DNA of 64,000 bases, taken from Sulfurimonas autotrophica DSM 16294 (GTDB taxonomy: Bacteria > Campylobacterota > Campylobacteria > Campylobacterales > Sulfurimonadaceae). Within the stretch, counting starts at the first letter, position 1. Every line of letters begins with the position of its first letter. Position numbers and translations under genes: made by a program. The stretch lies in assembly GCF_000147355.1 (NCBI RefSeq), contig NC_014506.1, positions 806,001-870,000 on the forward strand, read 5' to 3'. This document shows positions 52,778-64,000 of the stretch, piece after piece. Under the pieces are notes generated by a model. That model worked only from the letters and a program-made list of their open reading frames with translations, was not told the DNA's origin and made no database searches.

Positions 52778-54090
52778 TTTCACAAGATACTAAAAAAGTA
52801 CTCTCACTGGCTTTTCCTGCGGCACTGAAACATCTTGTAGATATTCTTCAAGTCCTTATAGATATGCTGATGGTCGGAACGGTAAGTGTTGCAGCACTTG
52901 CAGCTGTAGGTATGAGTATGCAGTTTATGATGATAGTCAATGTTTTGATGACACTTTATGTCATTGGTGGAAATGCGCTCATTTCGCGTTTTATAGGGCA
53001 GGGGAGAAAAAACAGAGCCTCTGCACTGCTCTTTTCTCTTGTAATTCTTGCCGTCATTCTAGCTTTTTTTGTAACCATCGGCGGTTATTTCGGGAGTGAA
53101 CATTTTTACAGCTGGATGGGTGCAACACCGGCTGTTGTAGAGCAGGGAAGTATTTATTTTAAAATCCTTTCCCTCGGCATTGTCGTGATATTTTTGGATA
53201 ACCTGCTTTATAATGCCCTGAGTGCTGCGGGAGATACAAAGAGCTCTTTTTATATAAAGCTTTCCTCAGCAGGCATGAATGCTTTTATGAACTATGTATT
53301 GATATTCGGTCATTTCGGCTTTGAAGCGATGGGCATTGAGGGTGCGGCTATTGCAACGGTTATCTCTTATATATTTAATGTCATTGCTTACTATATATTG
53401 ATAAAAAAGATGAATTCTAGTCTTGATTTTGTACCGATAATACGGATAAAAGATGTGAAAAGAGTGCTGAAAGTCGGCTGGAGTGCAGCACTTGACCGTG
53501 GTATATCAAGTATGAGCTTTCTGGTTTTTGTCTCCATTATAACAGCATACGGAACGGCAGAACTTGCAGGGTATCAGGTCGGGCTTCGGGTTGAGGGTAT
53601 TGCTTTTATGCCCGGTTTTGGTTTTGCCATTGCCGCTATGGCTTTGGTCGGGCAGAATATAGGATCGAAAAACTTTGAACAGGCATACAATATGGGCATT
53701 ATTTCGGGACGAATTGCTTATATTTTTATGGGGAGTGTTGGTCTTGTTATGATACTTTTTCCTGAGTTTCTCGTCAGCTTTTTTACCAAAGATACGCTTA
53801 CGATTGCCGTTGCGTCACAGTATTTGATTTTAGTCGGGCTTGCTCAGATTCCACTTGCAATTATGTTTGTTTACTCTGCGGCACTTCGAGGCGCAGGGGC
53901 TACAAAAACAACACTTAAAGTCAATGTAACTTCTTTATGGCTTTTTCGTGTTATTCCCTCTTATATAGCTTATAAAATGGGCTTTGGTCTTGCAGTTATA
54001 TTTGCCATTATGAATATAGAAACCTTGATAAAAGGGATTATTTACTCTTATTTATATTCGAAAAAAGAGTGGCTCTATACCAAAGTCTAA
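52777..54090 (+). CDS. MATE-family efflux transporter with unclear start
   Basis: A multidrug/toxin extrusion transporter of about 437 residues and 12 helices. Typical features are LAFPAALKHLVDILQVLIDM at the start of helix 1, GTVSVAALAAVGM, and the repeated domain from about residue 245. The first ATG (52864) would delete most of helix 1, yet the same frame upstream codes for a normal MATE N-terminus with no ATG, GTG or TTG. Initiation must use ATT/ATA around 52774-52777, or come from a -1 slip at the CAA-AAA-TAA end of the preceding gene, or a base is missing. Confidence 0.8.
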   Translation: MSQDTKKVLSLAFPAALKHLVDILQVLIDMLMVGTVSVAALAAVGMSMQFMMIVNVLMTLYVIGGNALISRFIGQGRKNRASALLFSLVILAVILAFFVTIGGYFGSEHFYSWMGATPAVVEQGSIYFKILSLGIVVIFLDNLLYNALSAAGDTKSSFYIKLSSAGMNAFMNYVLIFGHFGFEAMGIEGAAIATVISYIFNVIAYYILIKKMNSSLDFVPIIRIKDVKRVLKVGWSAALDRGISSMSFLVFVSIITAYGTAELAGYQVGLRVEGIAFMPGFGFAIAAMALVGQNIGSKNFEQAYNMGIISGRIAYIFMGSVGLVMILFPEFLVSFFTKDTLTIAVASQYLILVGLAQIPLAIMFVYSAALRGAGATKTTLKVNVTSLWLFRVIPSYIAYKMGFGLAVIFAIMNIETLIKGIIYSYLYSKKEWLYTKV

Positions 54091-54114
54091 GTTTTTTTAG
54101 CAAGTTTAAGATAA

Positions 54115-56780
<2,666 letters not shown>

Positions 56781-56870
56781 TTTCTTTTAATTGAGAAAAA
56801 ATTATAGAAGTTAAATAAGTTAATATATACTATAATTCAACAAAGAATGATTTATAATTAAGAGGTGTGA

Positions 56871-57692
56871 ATGAACAAAACGACGACAATTTCCATAGGC
56901 GGATTTGATGGTATGCATATTGGTCATCAGGCACTTTTTGACAAGCTTGATGACAAGGGTACTATTGTAGTTATTGAAACAGGCTATGCAAATCTTACAC
57001 CTGACAGGTTTAGAGAGCGTTATACAACTCATCGTATTGTTTACTTGAAGCTTGATGATATACGTCATTTGGACGCAAAAGGCTTTGTCAACCTCTTAAA
57101 AGTTAAGTTTCCAAAATTAAAAAAAATCGTTGTTGGGTATGATTTTCATTTCGGTAAAGACAGAAAATACTCTTATGATGATTTAAAAAACATATTTAAA
57201 GGAGAAGTTGTGGTGGTAGAAGAAGTAAAACATAATAATGACTCGGTACATTCGCATAAAATACGTGCCAAACTTCAAATTGGTGATATAAAAGGCGCCA
57301 ATGAATTTCTCGGACATAATTATATGGTCGTAGGCAAAAGAATTGACGGGCAGGGGCTTGGCTCAAAAGAACTCTTTGCCACAATCAATCTAGATGTAAA
57401 GGACTTTTTATTGCCAAAAGAGGGTGTTTATGCAACACTCACACGAATAGATGATGAAGAACATTATCATCCTTCTGTAAGTTTTATAGGACATCGTGTA
57501 AGTACGGACGGCACTTTTGCAGTGGAGTCGCATATACTTGACGGAGAGCTTACATGTAAAGACAAGGCTGAAATAAGCTTTGTCGATTTTATAAGAAACA
57601 ATGAAAAGTTTGACTCGATACAAGAGCTCAAAGAGGCAATTAAAAAAGATATAGCAAAAGCTGGCAAAGAACTGAAGTTCTTACAACTCTAA
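56871..57692 (+). CDS. ribF: Riboflavin kinase / FAD synthetase RibF
   Basis: Makes FMN and FAD from riboflavin. The 273-residue product is short for the family. The N-terminal nucleotidyltransferase shows ISIGGFDGMHIGHQALF and VVGYDFHFGKDRKY. The C-terminal kinase part (about 155-270) has GLGSKELFATINLD, where most family members read GRxLGxPTAN. AGAGGTG precedes the ATG. truD follows by eight bases. Confidence 0.88.
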   Translation: MNKTTTISIGGFDGMHIGHQALFDKLDDKGTIVVIETGYANLTPDRFRERYTTHRIVYLKLDDIRHLDAKGFVNLLKVKFPKLKKIVVGYDFHFGKDRKYSYDDLKNIFKGEVVVVEEVKHNNDSVHSHKIRAKLQIGDIKGANEFLGHNYMVVGKRIDGQGLGSKELFATINLDVKDFLLPKEGVYATLTRIDDEEHYHPSVSFIGHRVSTDGTFAVESHILDGELTCKDKAEISFVDFIRNNEKFDSIQELKEAIKKDIAKAGKELKFLQL

Positions 57693-57700
57693 GGAAAAAC

Positions 57701-58723
57701 TTGAACAGAGAATATTTAGAAAACAAAAACACCATACACTTTCAATTTGAACAAAACAAAGAAGACTTTATAGTGGATGAAATTCCTCTTGCATTTAAAG
57801 GAAACGGTAATTTTGCCATTTTACATGTAAAGAAGGTGGAACTCACAACCTGGGATATGATAGCGGCTTTCGCCGAATTTTTAAACATTTCGGCTGAAAA
57901 AATCGGCTATGCAGGACTTAAAGACAAACATGCTACTACGACGCAGTATATTTCGGTTGAAGCCAAATATGAAAAACAGCTTAAAAGGTTCAAGCATCCA
58001 CAGATTAAAATACTAAATAGCACAAGGCACACACACTCCATCAGAATGGGTGATTTGGCGGGGAACCATTTTAGTATTAACCTTTTTGGAGTAAGCCCCA
58101 TAGAAGCAGGGCAGATTGAAAAAAGAGCTGCCAAGATTGCGAAAAACGGACTACCGAATTATTTTGGTTATCAGCGTTTTGGACGTGATGAGGACTCTAT
58201 AGAGCAGGCACGTGAGATGATAGCCGGTGAGTTACACATAAATGATGCAAAACTGAAAAAATTTCTTATCTCTATCTATCAATCTTATTACTTTAACGAG
58301 TGGCTGCATGAACGTGTTGTACTCTCACGCAATAAAAATGAAGGAAAATTTTTACTTTTAGAGGGGGATATTTATCTCACGCAAGATGGTAAACTCTTTA
58401 CACCTAAAAATATTGTGCAAAAAGATTTTGAAGCTCATAAGGTCGTACCAACAGGACTTTTATGTGGACGTGATGTTTATCGAGCGCGTGCTAAAGCGGG
58501 TGAGATAGAGGCAAAATATGATGATGCTTTTTTATATGACAAAGGATTGCGTCGTGAAGCTGTCATCTTCCCAACTGATATAAAACTTGACTATAAAAAT
58601 AATTTTGATATCTTGAATATCAGCTTTATGCTTCCAAAAGGCTCGTATGCGACAGTTTTTCTAGAAGCGATAGCAAATAACAATTTTAGAGCTAAAAGAT
58701 TAACTTCAAAAACTACTAAATAA
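57701..58723 (+). CDS. truD: tRNA pseudouridine synthase TruD
   Basis: Forms pseudouridine 13 in tRNA-Glu. The 340-residue product has the catalytic-Asp motif GYAGLKDKHATT near residue 70, the RMGDLAGNHF segment and GLPNYFGYQRFGRDED near 145. The TTG start is five bases after AAGGA. Confidence 0.93.
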   Translation: MNREYLENKNTIHFQFEQNKEDFIVDEIPLAFKGNGNFAILHVKKVELTTWDMIAAFAEFLNISAEKIGYAGLKDKHATTTQYISVEAKYEKQLKRFKHPQIKILNSTRHTHSIRMGDLAGNHFSINLFGVSPIEAGQIEKRAAKIAKNGLPNYFGYQRFGRDEDSIEQAREMIAGELHINDAKLKKFLISIYQSYYFNEWLHERVVLSRNKNEGKFLLLEGDIYLTQDGKLFTPKNIVQKDFEAHKVVPTGLLCGRDVYRARAKAGEIEAKYDDAFLYDKGLRREAVIFPTDIKLDYKNNFDILNISFMLPKGSYATVFLEAIANNNFRAKRLTSKTTK

Positions 58724-58758
58724 AATGTTATAATTTGTAGAATTTAACTCAGGATGAC

Positions 58759-60756
58759 ATGATGCTAATTACAAATCAAGATGTTTCAAATCTGCTGAAA
58801 TTCTCAAAAGAAATAGAAAAGAATATTGTTCTAATAGCAACTCGCGGGATTAAAGTCGATACTGTAGAAGCAATTTTTGAGAGAAGAAAAATATCTGCAA
58901 AAAAGTTTAGAGACTCTTATGGTATTCCAATTATTGAATATTTTTTAGCTGTCGTAGAGGGTGAAAAACCTTTGGGTGCATGTCCTTTTATGAGTAAATT
59001 GGTGCATTTTTTGATGCAAAAAGGTATTACACCTAGAGAAGTTTTTGATATCTGTATGGGATTACGCAAAAGCCTAGTAGCATTTTTGCTAAGAAAAGAT
59101 ATAGCAAATCCAGCATTGCTAATGGATGAAATGGCAATGGTGTTTGATGCCAACCTATCCGGAGTTCTTGAAAGTTTTACAGACCTCTATGATAAAATGC
59201 AAGAAAATTTAGAACATGCAAAGATGAAAAATAAAAGGTGGCAGCAAACTTCGCAGATTATAAATGCAATAAATACAAAAATAATTATTGTAGAAGATGG
59301 GCGCATCATACTTGCAAATAAAACATTTTTAGAGATGCTCAATGTTGACAATTTGAAGGAATTATATCAAAAGCACACAAACGTATTTTATTTTTTAGAA
59401 GGCGTGGATGTTTATGAAGATGAGTATCAAAAGAATATACAACAGTGGATAGAAAAAGTACATCAAAGCAATAAAACTTTTAAGACAAAAATATATAATC
59501 AAAAACTAAAAAAAGGGTTTGTATTCAGTGGGAATATAACAACGATGCAGATGCATCAAACGACCCAGTATATAATCACTCTGAATAATATTTCAAAATA
59601 TATACTGGATGAAAAAATATTAAAAGATATGCTTACCCATGATGAATTAACAGGTTTTAGAAATTATGCAACTTTTGAAAAATTGCTTGGAAAAATAATT
59701 CAAAGAGCTCAAAGAAATGACATAAAACTCTTTTTGGCCATTGCTGATATTCCAGAGTTACGAGAAATAAATGAAAACAAGGGCAGAAACAGAGGAGATA
59801 TGGTTATCTGTGAAGTTGCAGAGGATTTAAGATATTTAGTTGACAGTCATATATATCTTGCAAGATTAGAAGGGAGCAGATTCGGTATATTAATACAGTA
59901 TGAAAATGAACAAACAGCTTATGATTGGTGTGTTAAGTTATTTAATAAAATGGAACAAAGAGCTGAAAAAAAGACTTTAGCAATAACAGAAGTTGATGCA
60001 ACGGAAAGTATCAGCAAACTTATGGTGAGAGCTTATGCATTAATCGATCAGGCAAATACAATAGAAGATAGTTTTGTTCTTCATGACTTTCAAGATATTA
60101 TTGAATATAATAAATTGCCGTTACAAAGTCAGTTTACGGATAAATTATCGAAGTTAAATTCTATAGAAATAACTGTTTTTTATAAGGAATTACCTTTGGT
60201 TTCAAATGCAAAAATTTTATCGGTATCAGATGAGCGTATTAATGTAAAATTATCATTGAAGCAGATAAAAGCAGTTCAAAATGATATGATAATTTATTTT
60301 AAATTAACATTGTTTGATACTGTTAAGGCTTCTATACAAAGCATAGATATAGATAATCAAACTGTTTGGATTGATAGATTTAGATTTGATAAACATTCCC
60401 CATTAAGAAGAAAACTATATAGAATTGAAGCAGATAAAAATATCAAAGCATATCTTGCAGCTGGAGAGAGAGAAGATGATGTTGAGGTATTAAATATGAA
60501 TATACAATATATTGCAGTAAAAATAGGCAGAAAAAGAAGCTTGGATATTAATTCGCAAGTATATTTGGAGATGCAGTTACCTCTAAGAGATGTTTTTAAA
60601 CAATTTAGTTCAAATTGTACAGTAACAAGAATTGAAAAAATACTAGGTGGATATAAACTGGTTTTATTATGTCATTTAAACAATGAGAATCAAGATATGT
60701 TGTCACACTATATTGCAAATCATCAAAGAGATATTATTCATGACCTTCAGTTATAA
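58759..60756 (+). CDS. Degenerate GGDEF protein with PAS-like and PilZ-like regions
   Basis: A 665-residue cytoplasmic protein. An N-terminal helical sensor-like domain (about 1-155) with CPFM is followed by a PAS-like segment (about 170-285), a diguanylate-cyclase fold (about 292-455) starting LTHDELTGFRNYATFEKLL, and a C-terminal region (about 465-660) with RRKLYRIEADKNIKAYL that resembles a PilZ c-di-GMP receptor. The GGDEF site reads LEGSRF, so synthase activity is not expected. It probably senses rather than makes c-di-GMP. Two adjacent ATGs are possible starts, with TATAAT at 58729-58734. Confidence 0.8.
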   Translation: MMLITNQDVSNLLKFSKEIEKNIVLIATRGIKVDTVEAIFERRKISAKKFRDSYGIPIIEYFLAVVEGEKPLGACPFMSKLVHFLMQKGITPREVFDICMGLRKSLVAFLLRKDIANPALLMDEMAMVFDANLSGVLESFTDLYDKMQENLEHAKMKNKRWQQTSQIINAINTKIIIVEDGRIILANKTFLEMLNVDNLKELYQKHTNVFYFLEGVDVYEDEYQKNIQQWIEKVHQSNKTFKTKIYNQKLKKGFVFSGNITTMQMHQTTQYIITLNNISKYILDEKILKDMLTHDELTGFRNYATFEKLLGKIIQRAQRNDIKLFLAIADIPELREINENKGRNRGDMVICEVAEDLRYLVDSHIYLARLEGSRFGILIQYENEQTAYDWCVKLFNKMEQRAEKKTLAITEVDATESISKLMVRAYALIDQANTIEDSFVLHDFQDIIEYNKLPLQSQFTDKLSKLNSIEITVFYKELPLVSNAKILSVSDERINVKLSLKQIKAVQNDMIIYFKLTLFDTVKASIQSIDIDNQTVWIDRFRFDKHSPLRRKLYRIEADKNIKAYLAAGEREDDVEVLNMNIQYIAVKIGRKRSLDINSQVYLEMQLPLRDVFKQFSSNCTVTRIEKILGGYKLVLLCHLNNENQDMLSHYIANHQRDIIHDLQL

Positions 60757-60762
60757 GTTATT

Positions 60763-61656
60763 TTACCACTCTTCCTCTTCTTCATTTATTTCCGAATCAT
60801 CATAAGGGTCCATATGTGTTAAAATATGGACTTTTTTATCATCAAAAAGAGCTTTGATTTTTGCTTCTATTTTATCGGCGATTAGGTGAGCATCATATAA
60901 AGAGATACTGATATTAAAGACTAAATGATAGGAGATAAAGATGTGTGAACCGGATTCTCGTGTTTGCAGATAATGATAAGCGGTAATTTCCGGTTCACTT
61001 TTCAAAATAGCTTCTATTTTTTGTACATCTTCTTTTGCAAGTGCAACATCAAGAAGCATTAACACACCCTCTTTTATGATAGGAACAGCAGAATAAATCA
61101 TATAAAATGCAATAGCAATACCTAAAATCGGGTCAATTAATTGTTCTCCCGTATACTCAATAGCAACAAGTGCGAAAAGAACTGCACCGTTTGAAAAAAT
61201 ATCTGTTTTATAGTGAAGAGCATCGGCACGAATGACCATATTTTTTGTCTTTTTTGCGACATAATTAAGAAATACAACTAAAAAACCGGTAATTATAAAA
61301 GAAGCAACCATAACATAAATACTTGCACCCATATATTCCATAGGCGCAGGATGCATAATTTTTGATATAGCTTCATAGAGAATAAAGAGTGCCGAAAACG
61401 AGATAATCGTTCCCTCAATTACAGCTGCAAGCGGTTCTAGTTTACTACGACCGAAATGAAACTGCTCATCAGGGTGTTTTTCTGCGTTATGAAGAGCAAA
61501 GTAATTAAACATAGAAACAGTTAAGTCAAGCAAAGAGTCAATAGCTGATGCCAAAACAGCGATAGAGCCGCTTAAAATACCCACTGTTAACTTCAGTAAA
61601 ACAAGGAGAGCTGCTACACTGCTTGAGGCAACAGTTGCTTTTTTCTCTAATCGCAT
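60763..61656 (-). CDS. Cation diffusion facilitator (FieF/ZitB type)
   Basis: A 297-residue divalent metal/proton antiporter with six helices and a cytoplasmic C-terminal domain. Zinc/iron site residues are in [18 protein letters not shown] (helix 2) and [15 protein letters not shown] (helix 5). [18 protein letters not shown] is the conserved loop. It ends in an acidic EEEEEW tail. Metal specificity (Fe, Zn, Mn) is not decided. It is convergent with the GGDEF-like gene. Confidence 0.92.
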   Translation of the reverse strand: MRLEKKATVASSSVAALLVLLKLTVGILSGSIAVLASAIDSLLDLTVSMFNYFALHNAEKHPDEQFHFGRSKLEPLAAVIEGTIISFSALFILYEAISKIMHPAPMEYMGASIYVMVASFIITGFLVVFLNYVAKKTKNMVIRADALHYKTDIFSNGAVLFALVAIEYTGEQLIDPILGIAIAFYMIYSAVPIIKEGVLMLLDVALAKEDVQKIEAILKSEPEITAYHYLQTRESGSHIFISYHLVFNISISLYDAHLIADKIEAKIKALFDDKKVHILTHMDPYDDSEINEEEEEW

Positions 61657-61710
61657 AAAAAACCTTTTTTAGATACAATTATATTCAAATTTATATATAA
61701 AAAGCATAAA

Positions 61711-62604
61711 ATGAACTTAGAAGAATTAAGAAAAGAACGACAAAAGTGGATGACATGGAAAAATATAGCACCGCTCAGAGAAGCAATACAAAGTCTTGAA
61801 GATGTTACATGTAATGTTACTCTTGGCGATGTTGTAAAAATATCTGGCGATTTCGATGAAAAAAAGATTTATGAAACAGCAAGAATGCTTATGCCATGGC
61901 GTAAAGGGCCTTTTGAAATTGGGAAGACATTTATAGACAGTGAGTGGAAAAGTTATGTAAAATATAATCTGCTTAGACCCTATTTTGATTTAAAAGATAA
62001 AAGAGTTGCCGATATAGGGTGTAATAACGGCTACTATATGTTTCGTATGCAGGAAGATGAGCCGAAATCGTTGGTAGGTTTTGACCCGTCACCGCTGTAT
62101 AAAACGCAGTTTGATTTTATAAATCATTTTGTCAAAAGTGATATTGTGTATGAGCTCTTAGGTGTTGAACATCTTGAGTTTTATGAAGAGAAGTTTGATA
62201 CCATCTTTTGTTTAGGTGTTTTGTATCATAGAAGCGATCCTGTTGCAATGCTGAAGTCATTATATAAAGGGCTGGATAAAAAAGGCGAAGTTATTTTAGA
62301 TACCTTTTATATAGACGGGGAGGAAGAAACGGCATTATGTCCGAAATTTTCGTATTCTAAAATACCCAATATTTATTTTGTACCGACGATAAAAGCATTG
62401 AAAAATTGGTGTCTGCGAGCAGGATTTAATGACTTTGAAGTGTTACATACTTCTGTAACTGATGCCGGAGAACAACGTAAAACGGAGTGGATAGAGGGAC
62501 AGTCATTAGAAGATTTTTTAGACCCTGAGGACAGCAGTAAAACAGTGGAAGGTTACCCGGCACCCCAAAGAGTGTATGTAAGATTGATAAAGGATAAAAA
62601 ATAA
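61711..62604 (+). CDS. cmoB: tRNA U34 carboxymethyltransferase CmoB
   Basis: Transfers a carboxymethyl group from carboxy-SAM to 5-hydroxyuridine 34 of tRNA. The 297-residue product has [22 protein letters not shown]-site [15 protein letters not shown] near residue 100 and [16 protein letters not shown], all CmoB hallmarks. Its stop overlaps the next start (TAATG). Confidence 0.93.
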   Translation: MNLEELRKERQKWMTWKNIAPLREAIQSLEDVTCNVTLGDVVKISGDFDEKKIYETARMLMPWRKGPFEIGKTFIDSEWKSYVKYNLLRPYFDLKDKRVADIGCNNGYYMFRMQEDEPKSLVGFDPSPLYKTQFDFINHFVKSDIVYELLGVEHLEFYEEKFDTIFCLGVLYHRSDPVAMLKSLYKGLDKKGEVILDTFYIDGEEETALCPKFSYSKIPNIYFVPTIKALKNWCLRAGFNDFEVLHTSVTDAGEQRKTEWIEGQSLEDFLDPEDSSKTVEGYPAPQRVYVRLIKDKK

Positions 62605-63113
62605 TGGAAAATGAACAAGCTGAAGATGACTTAGAACTTGATGAGTATCAAAATCCTGAAAATCAGGTGATGATTAAAACGCATGAAAGAATAAACCAAA
62701 ATCTTTGCGGTGAAATTGTAAAGATGGAAGAGGGCTATGTTGAACTCAGCCTCACAACTATTCCTGATATGCTTGCCGATGATGTCGGACTGATTCATGG
62801 CGGCTTTATTTTCGGTGCTGCCGATTATGCGGCTATGCTTGCGGTTAATGAGCGCAATGTGGTGTTGGTTGCAAGTGACTGCCAGTTTCTCTCCCCTGTC
62901 AAGCTGCATGATGTTGTCGATGTAGTAGCCCGCCTCCGGCACAAAGAAGGACGAAAAAGAAATGTACATGTACAGGCCTTTGTCCTTGACATAAAAGTTT
63001 TTGAAGGAGAATTTAAAACTGTTATAACCGAAAAGCATATTCTTAAGTTAAAACTACTAGAAGATGAAGAGAAAATGAGCGGAACCCAAAATTCGCAAAG
63101 ACAGAAGTCTTAG
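62604..63113 (+). CDS. Hotdog-fold thioesterase family protein
   Basis: A 169-residue protein with an acidic N-terminal tail (about 1-20) and a PaaI-like hotdog domain: GLIHGGFIFGAADYAAML forms the central helix motif and VASDCQFLSPVKLHDVVDV the strand region. A thioesterase on acyl-CoA substrates is probable but unproven. It is coupled to cmoB, and its end overlaps the convergent methyltransferase gene by four bases. Confidence 0.82.
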   Translation: MENEQAEDDLELDEYQNPENQVMIKTHERINQNLCGEIVKMEEGYVELSLTTIPDMLADDVGLIHGGFIFGAADYAAMLAVNERNVVLVASDCQFLSPVKLHDVVDVVARLRHKEGRKRNVHVQAFVLDIKVFEGEFKTVITEKHILKLKLLEDEEKMSGTQNSQRQKS

Positions 63114-63709
63114 CATTTTTTAGCAGTGAGTAAAAATACTCCAAAATCTTTACGAGGTTTGTTGATAGTGTTTATATTTTGTATTTTTATATCATCAAAT
63201 CCATGCTTTTGTACGATTTCACATAGAGTTTGTGCATCAAACCCAAAATGGTGAACGCCCGTGTTGTCTGAATGAAAGCTTCCGTCTTCACTCTCTAAAT
63301 CAGCGATGGCTATAAATCCGTTTGTTTTAATATTGTTATAAATAGTTTTGAAAAAAGCATCTAAATCTTCTACATGATGCAGTGTCATAGAGCTGATAAG
63401 CCCGTCAAATTGCTGTTGAAGAGGCTCTTTTATAATATCTTGATGATAAGCTTTTATTTGTAACTCGGGCGTATTTTTTTCTTCAAGTTTTTCCAGCATT
63501 TTTGCAGAGGTATCAATACCGTAAACCTGTTTGACTTTTGGTGCAACACTGAAGCCTAGCAATCCTGTACCGACACCAAAATCTAAAATTTCCATATCTT
63601 TACTCAGCTGTATTTCTTTTTCTATGGCATCTGCAATTATTTTTGCTCCATTGACGCGTATGTCACCGCTGTCCCAGTTTTGTGCTTTATCTTTGAAGTG
63701 GTCTTGCAT
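63110..63709 (-). CDS. Class I SAM-dependent methyltransferase
   Basis: A 199-residue methyltransferase with motif I LDFGVGTGLLGFS near residue 42, YGIDTSAKMLEKL (motif II) and SSMTLHHVEDLDAFFKTI (motif IV region). The substrate cannot be inferred. It lies 11 bases after the metallo-beta-lactamase-fold gene, probably in one transcript. Confidence 0.87.
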   Translation of the reverse strand: MQDHFKDKAQNWDSGDIRVNGAKIIADAIEKEIQLSKDMEILDFGVGTGLLGFSVAPKVKQVYGIDTSAKMLEKLEEKNTPELQIKAYHQDIIKEPLQQQFDGLISSMTLHHVEDLDAFFKTIYNNIKTNGFIAIADLESEDGSFHSDNTGVHHFGFDAQTLCEIVQKHGFDDIKIQNINTINKPRKDFGVFLLTAKKC

Positions 63710-63720
63710 CTGTTTTGCCT

Positions 63721-64000
63721 TTATAGTTGATTTATCCAGTAATCTGCATACTGCTGTTCTTGTTGTATTGTTGTGTTTTCACCATGACCCGGATAGACAG
63801 TTTTATTATAAGGAATTTGTTTAAATTTTTGTAAAGATTTTTTCATATCTTGCGGGCTGGAGTATGGAAAATCTGTTCTTCCGATACTGCGGTTAAAAAT
63901 AAAATCACCGCTGAACATTGCATTGCCTATCTCAATTGTAGAACATCCTCTACTGTGTCCCGGAAAATGGGTAAATTTAACCTTGACACCGTCAAAATCA
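63721..64000 (-). CDS. Metallo-beta-lactamase-fold hydrolase, N-terminus outside the window
   Basis: The last 92 residues of a hydroxyacylglutathione-hydrolase-like protein are visible. Zinc ligands seen are the His in THFPGHSRGC, the Asp in MFSGDFIF and the His in YPGHGENT. The GRTDFPYSS segment is typical of this group. The N-terminal HxHxDH motif lies beyond 64000. A start at 63918 would miss conserved sequence, so the gene is treated as running off the edge. Confidence 0.87.
   Translation of the reverse strand, partial: DFDGVKVKFTHFPGHSRGCSTIEIGNAMFSGDFIFNRSIGRTDFPYSSPQDMKKSLQKFKQIPYNKTVYPGHGENTTIQQEQQYADYWINQL

Overview
The window is an AT-rich chromosomal segment that looks like a denitrifying, flagellated member of the Campylobacterota, most like Sulfurimonas or a close relative. 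This placement is inferred from gene content and was not checked against a database. The supporting content is a cytochrome cd1/heme d1 system with a fused NirDLGH protein, a Csd4/Csd6-type pair of peptidoglycan-trimming enzymes, a competence-like (Cts/MSHA-type) secretion locus, a flaG preceded by a sigma-28-type promoter, and several TTG starts.

Bases 1-15,800 are a nitrite/nitric oxide respiration region. A minus-strand block runs from a small membrane protein through norC, norB, a 50-residue membrane protein and nirS (cytochrome cd1), then past a hairpin into a small cytochrome c, nirJ, nirF and nirE/cobA. At the left edge a fused siroheme decarboxylase (nirDLGH) is divergent from an operon holding precorrin-2 dehydrogenase, a three-CXXCH peroxidase, a membrane multiheme cytochrome and a thioredoxin-like protein. 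Together these cover uroporphyrinogen III to siroheme to heme d1, except for NirN, which was not seen. Two FNR/CRP-type TTGAT-N4-ATCAA boxes sit at activator spacing: one between the divergent heme d1 operons and one in front of the nor operon.

Bases 15,800-21,700 carry a membrane-anchored response regulator with an Hpt-like domain lacking its histidine, rsmH, an FtsL-like gene, an RND transporter and a truncated globin. At 21,725 lies tRNA-Met(CAT). Its 3' end is repeated (25 of 27 bases) at 25,364, bracketing a 3.6 kb island with a BrnT/BrnA toxin-antitoxin pair, a DedA-PAP2-LssY membrane protein and remnants of a CorA-like gene and an IS21 istB gene.

Bases 25,400-33,300 hold a lytic transglycosylase, an inositol-phosphatase-like gene, a minus-strand methionine operon (metY, metX, xseB, a nitrilase-like pseudoenzyme, a ThiF-like protein), yebC and yigZ. 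Bases 33,290-42,702 encode a trans-envelope machine whose gene order matches MSHA pilus loci (I-J-K-L-M-N-E-G), without any pilin gene. Upstream of it on the same strand are csd4-like and csd6-like genes, era, hslU, hslV and rplI. Two related 27-codon mini-ORFs with a covarying hairpin occupy the rplI-hslV and hslV-hslU gaps.

Bases 48,395-64,000 are mostly housekeeping: a ferredoxin-thioredoxin-reductase/rhodanese fusion, argG, flaG, MFS and MATE exporters, ligA, tlyA, ribF, truD, a degenerate GGDEF/PilZ-like protein, a cation-diffusion facilitator, cmoB, a hotdog thioesterase, a methyltransferase and a partial metallo-beta-lactamase-fold hydrolase. The 8-bp palindrome TACATGTA recurs about 18 times across the window, far more than composition predicts.
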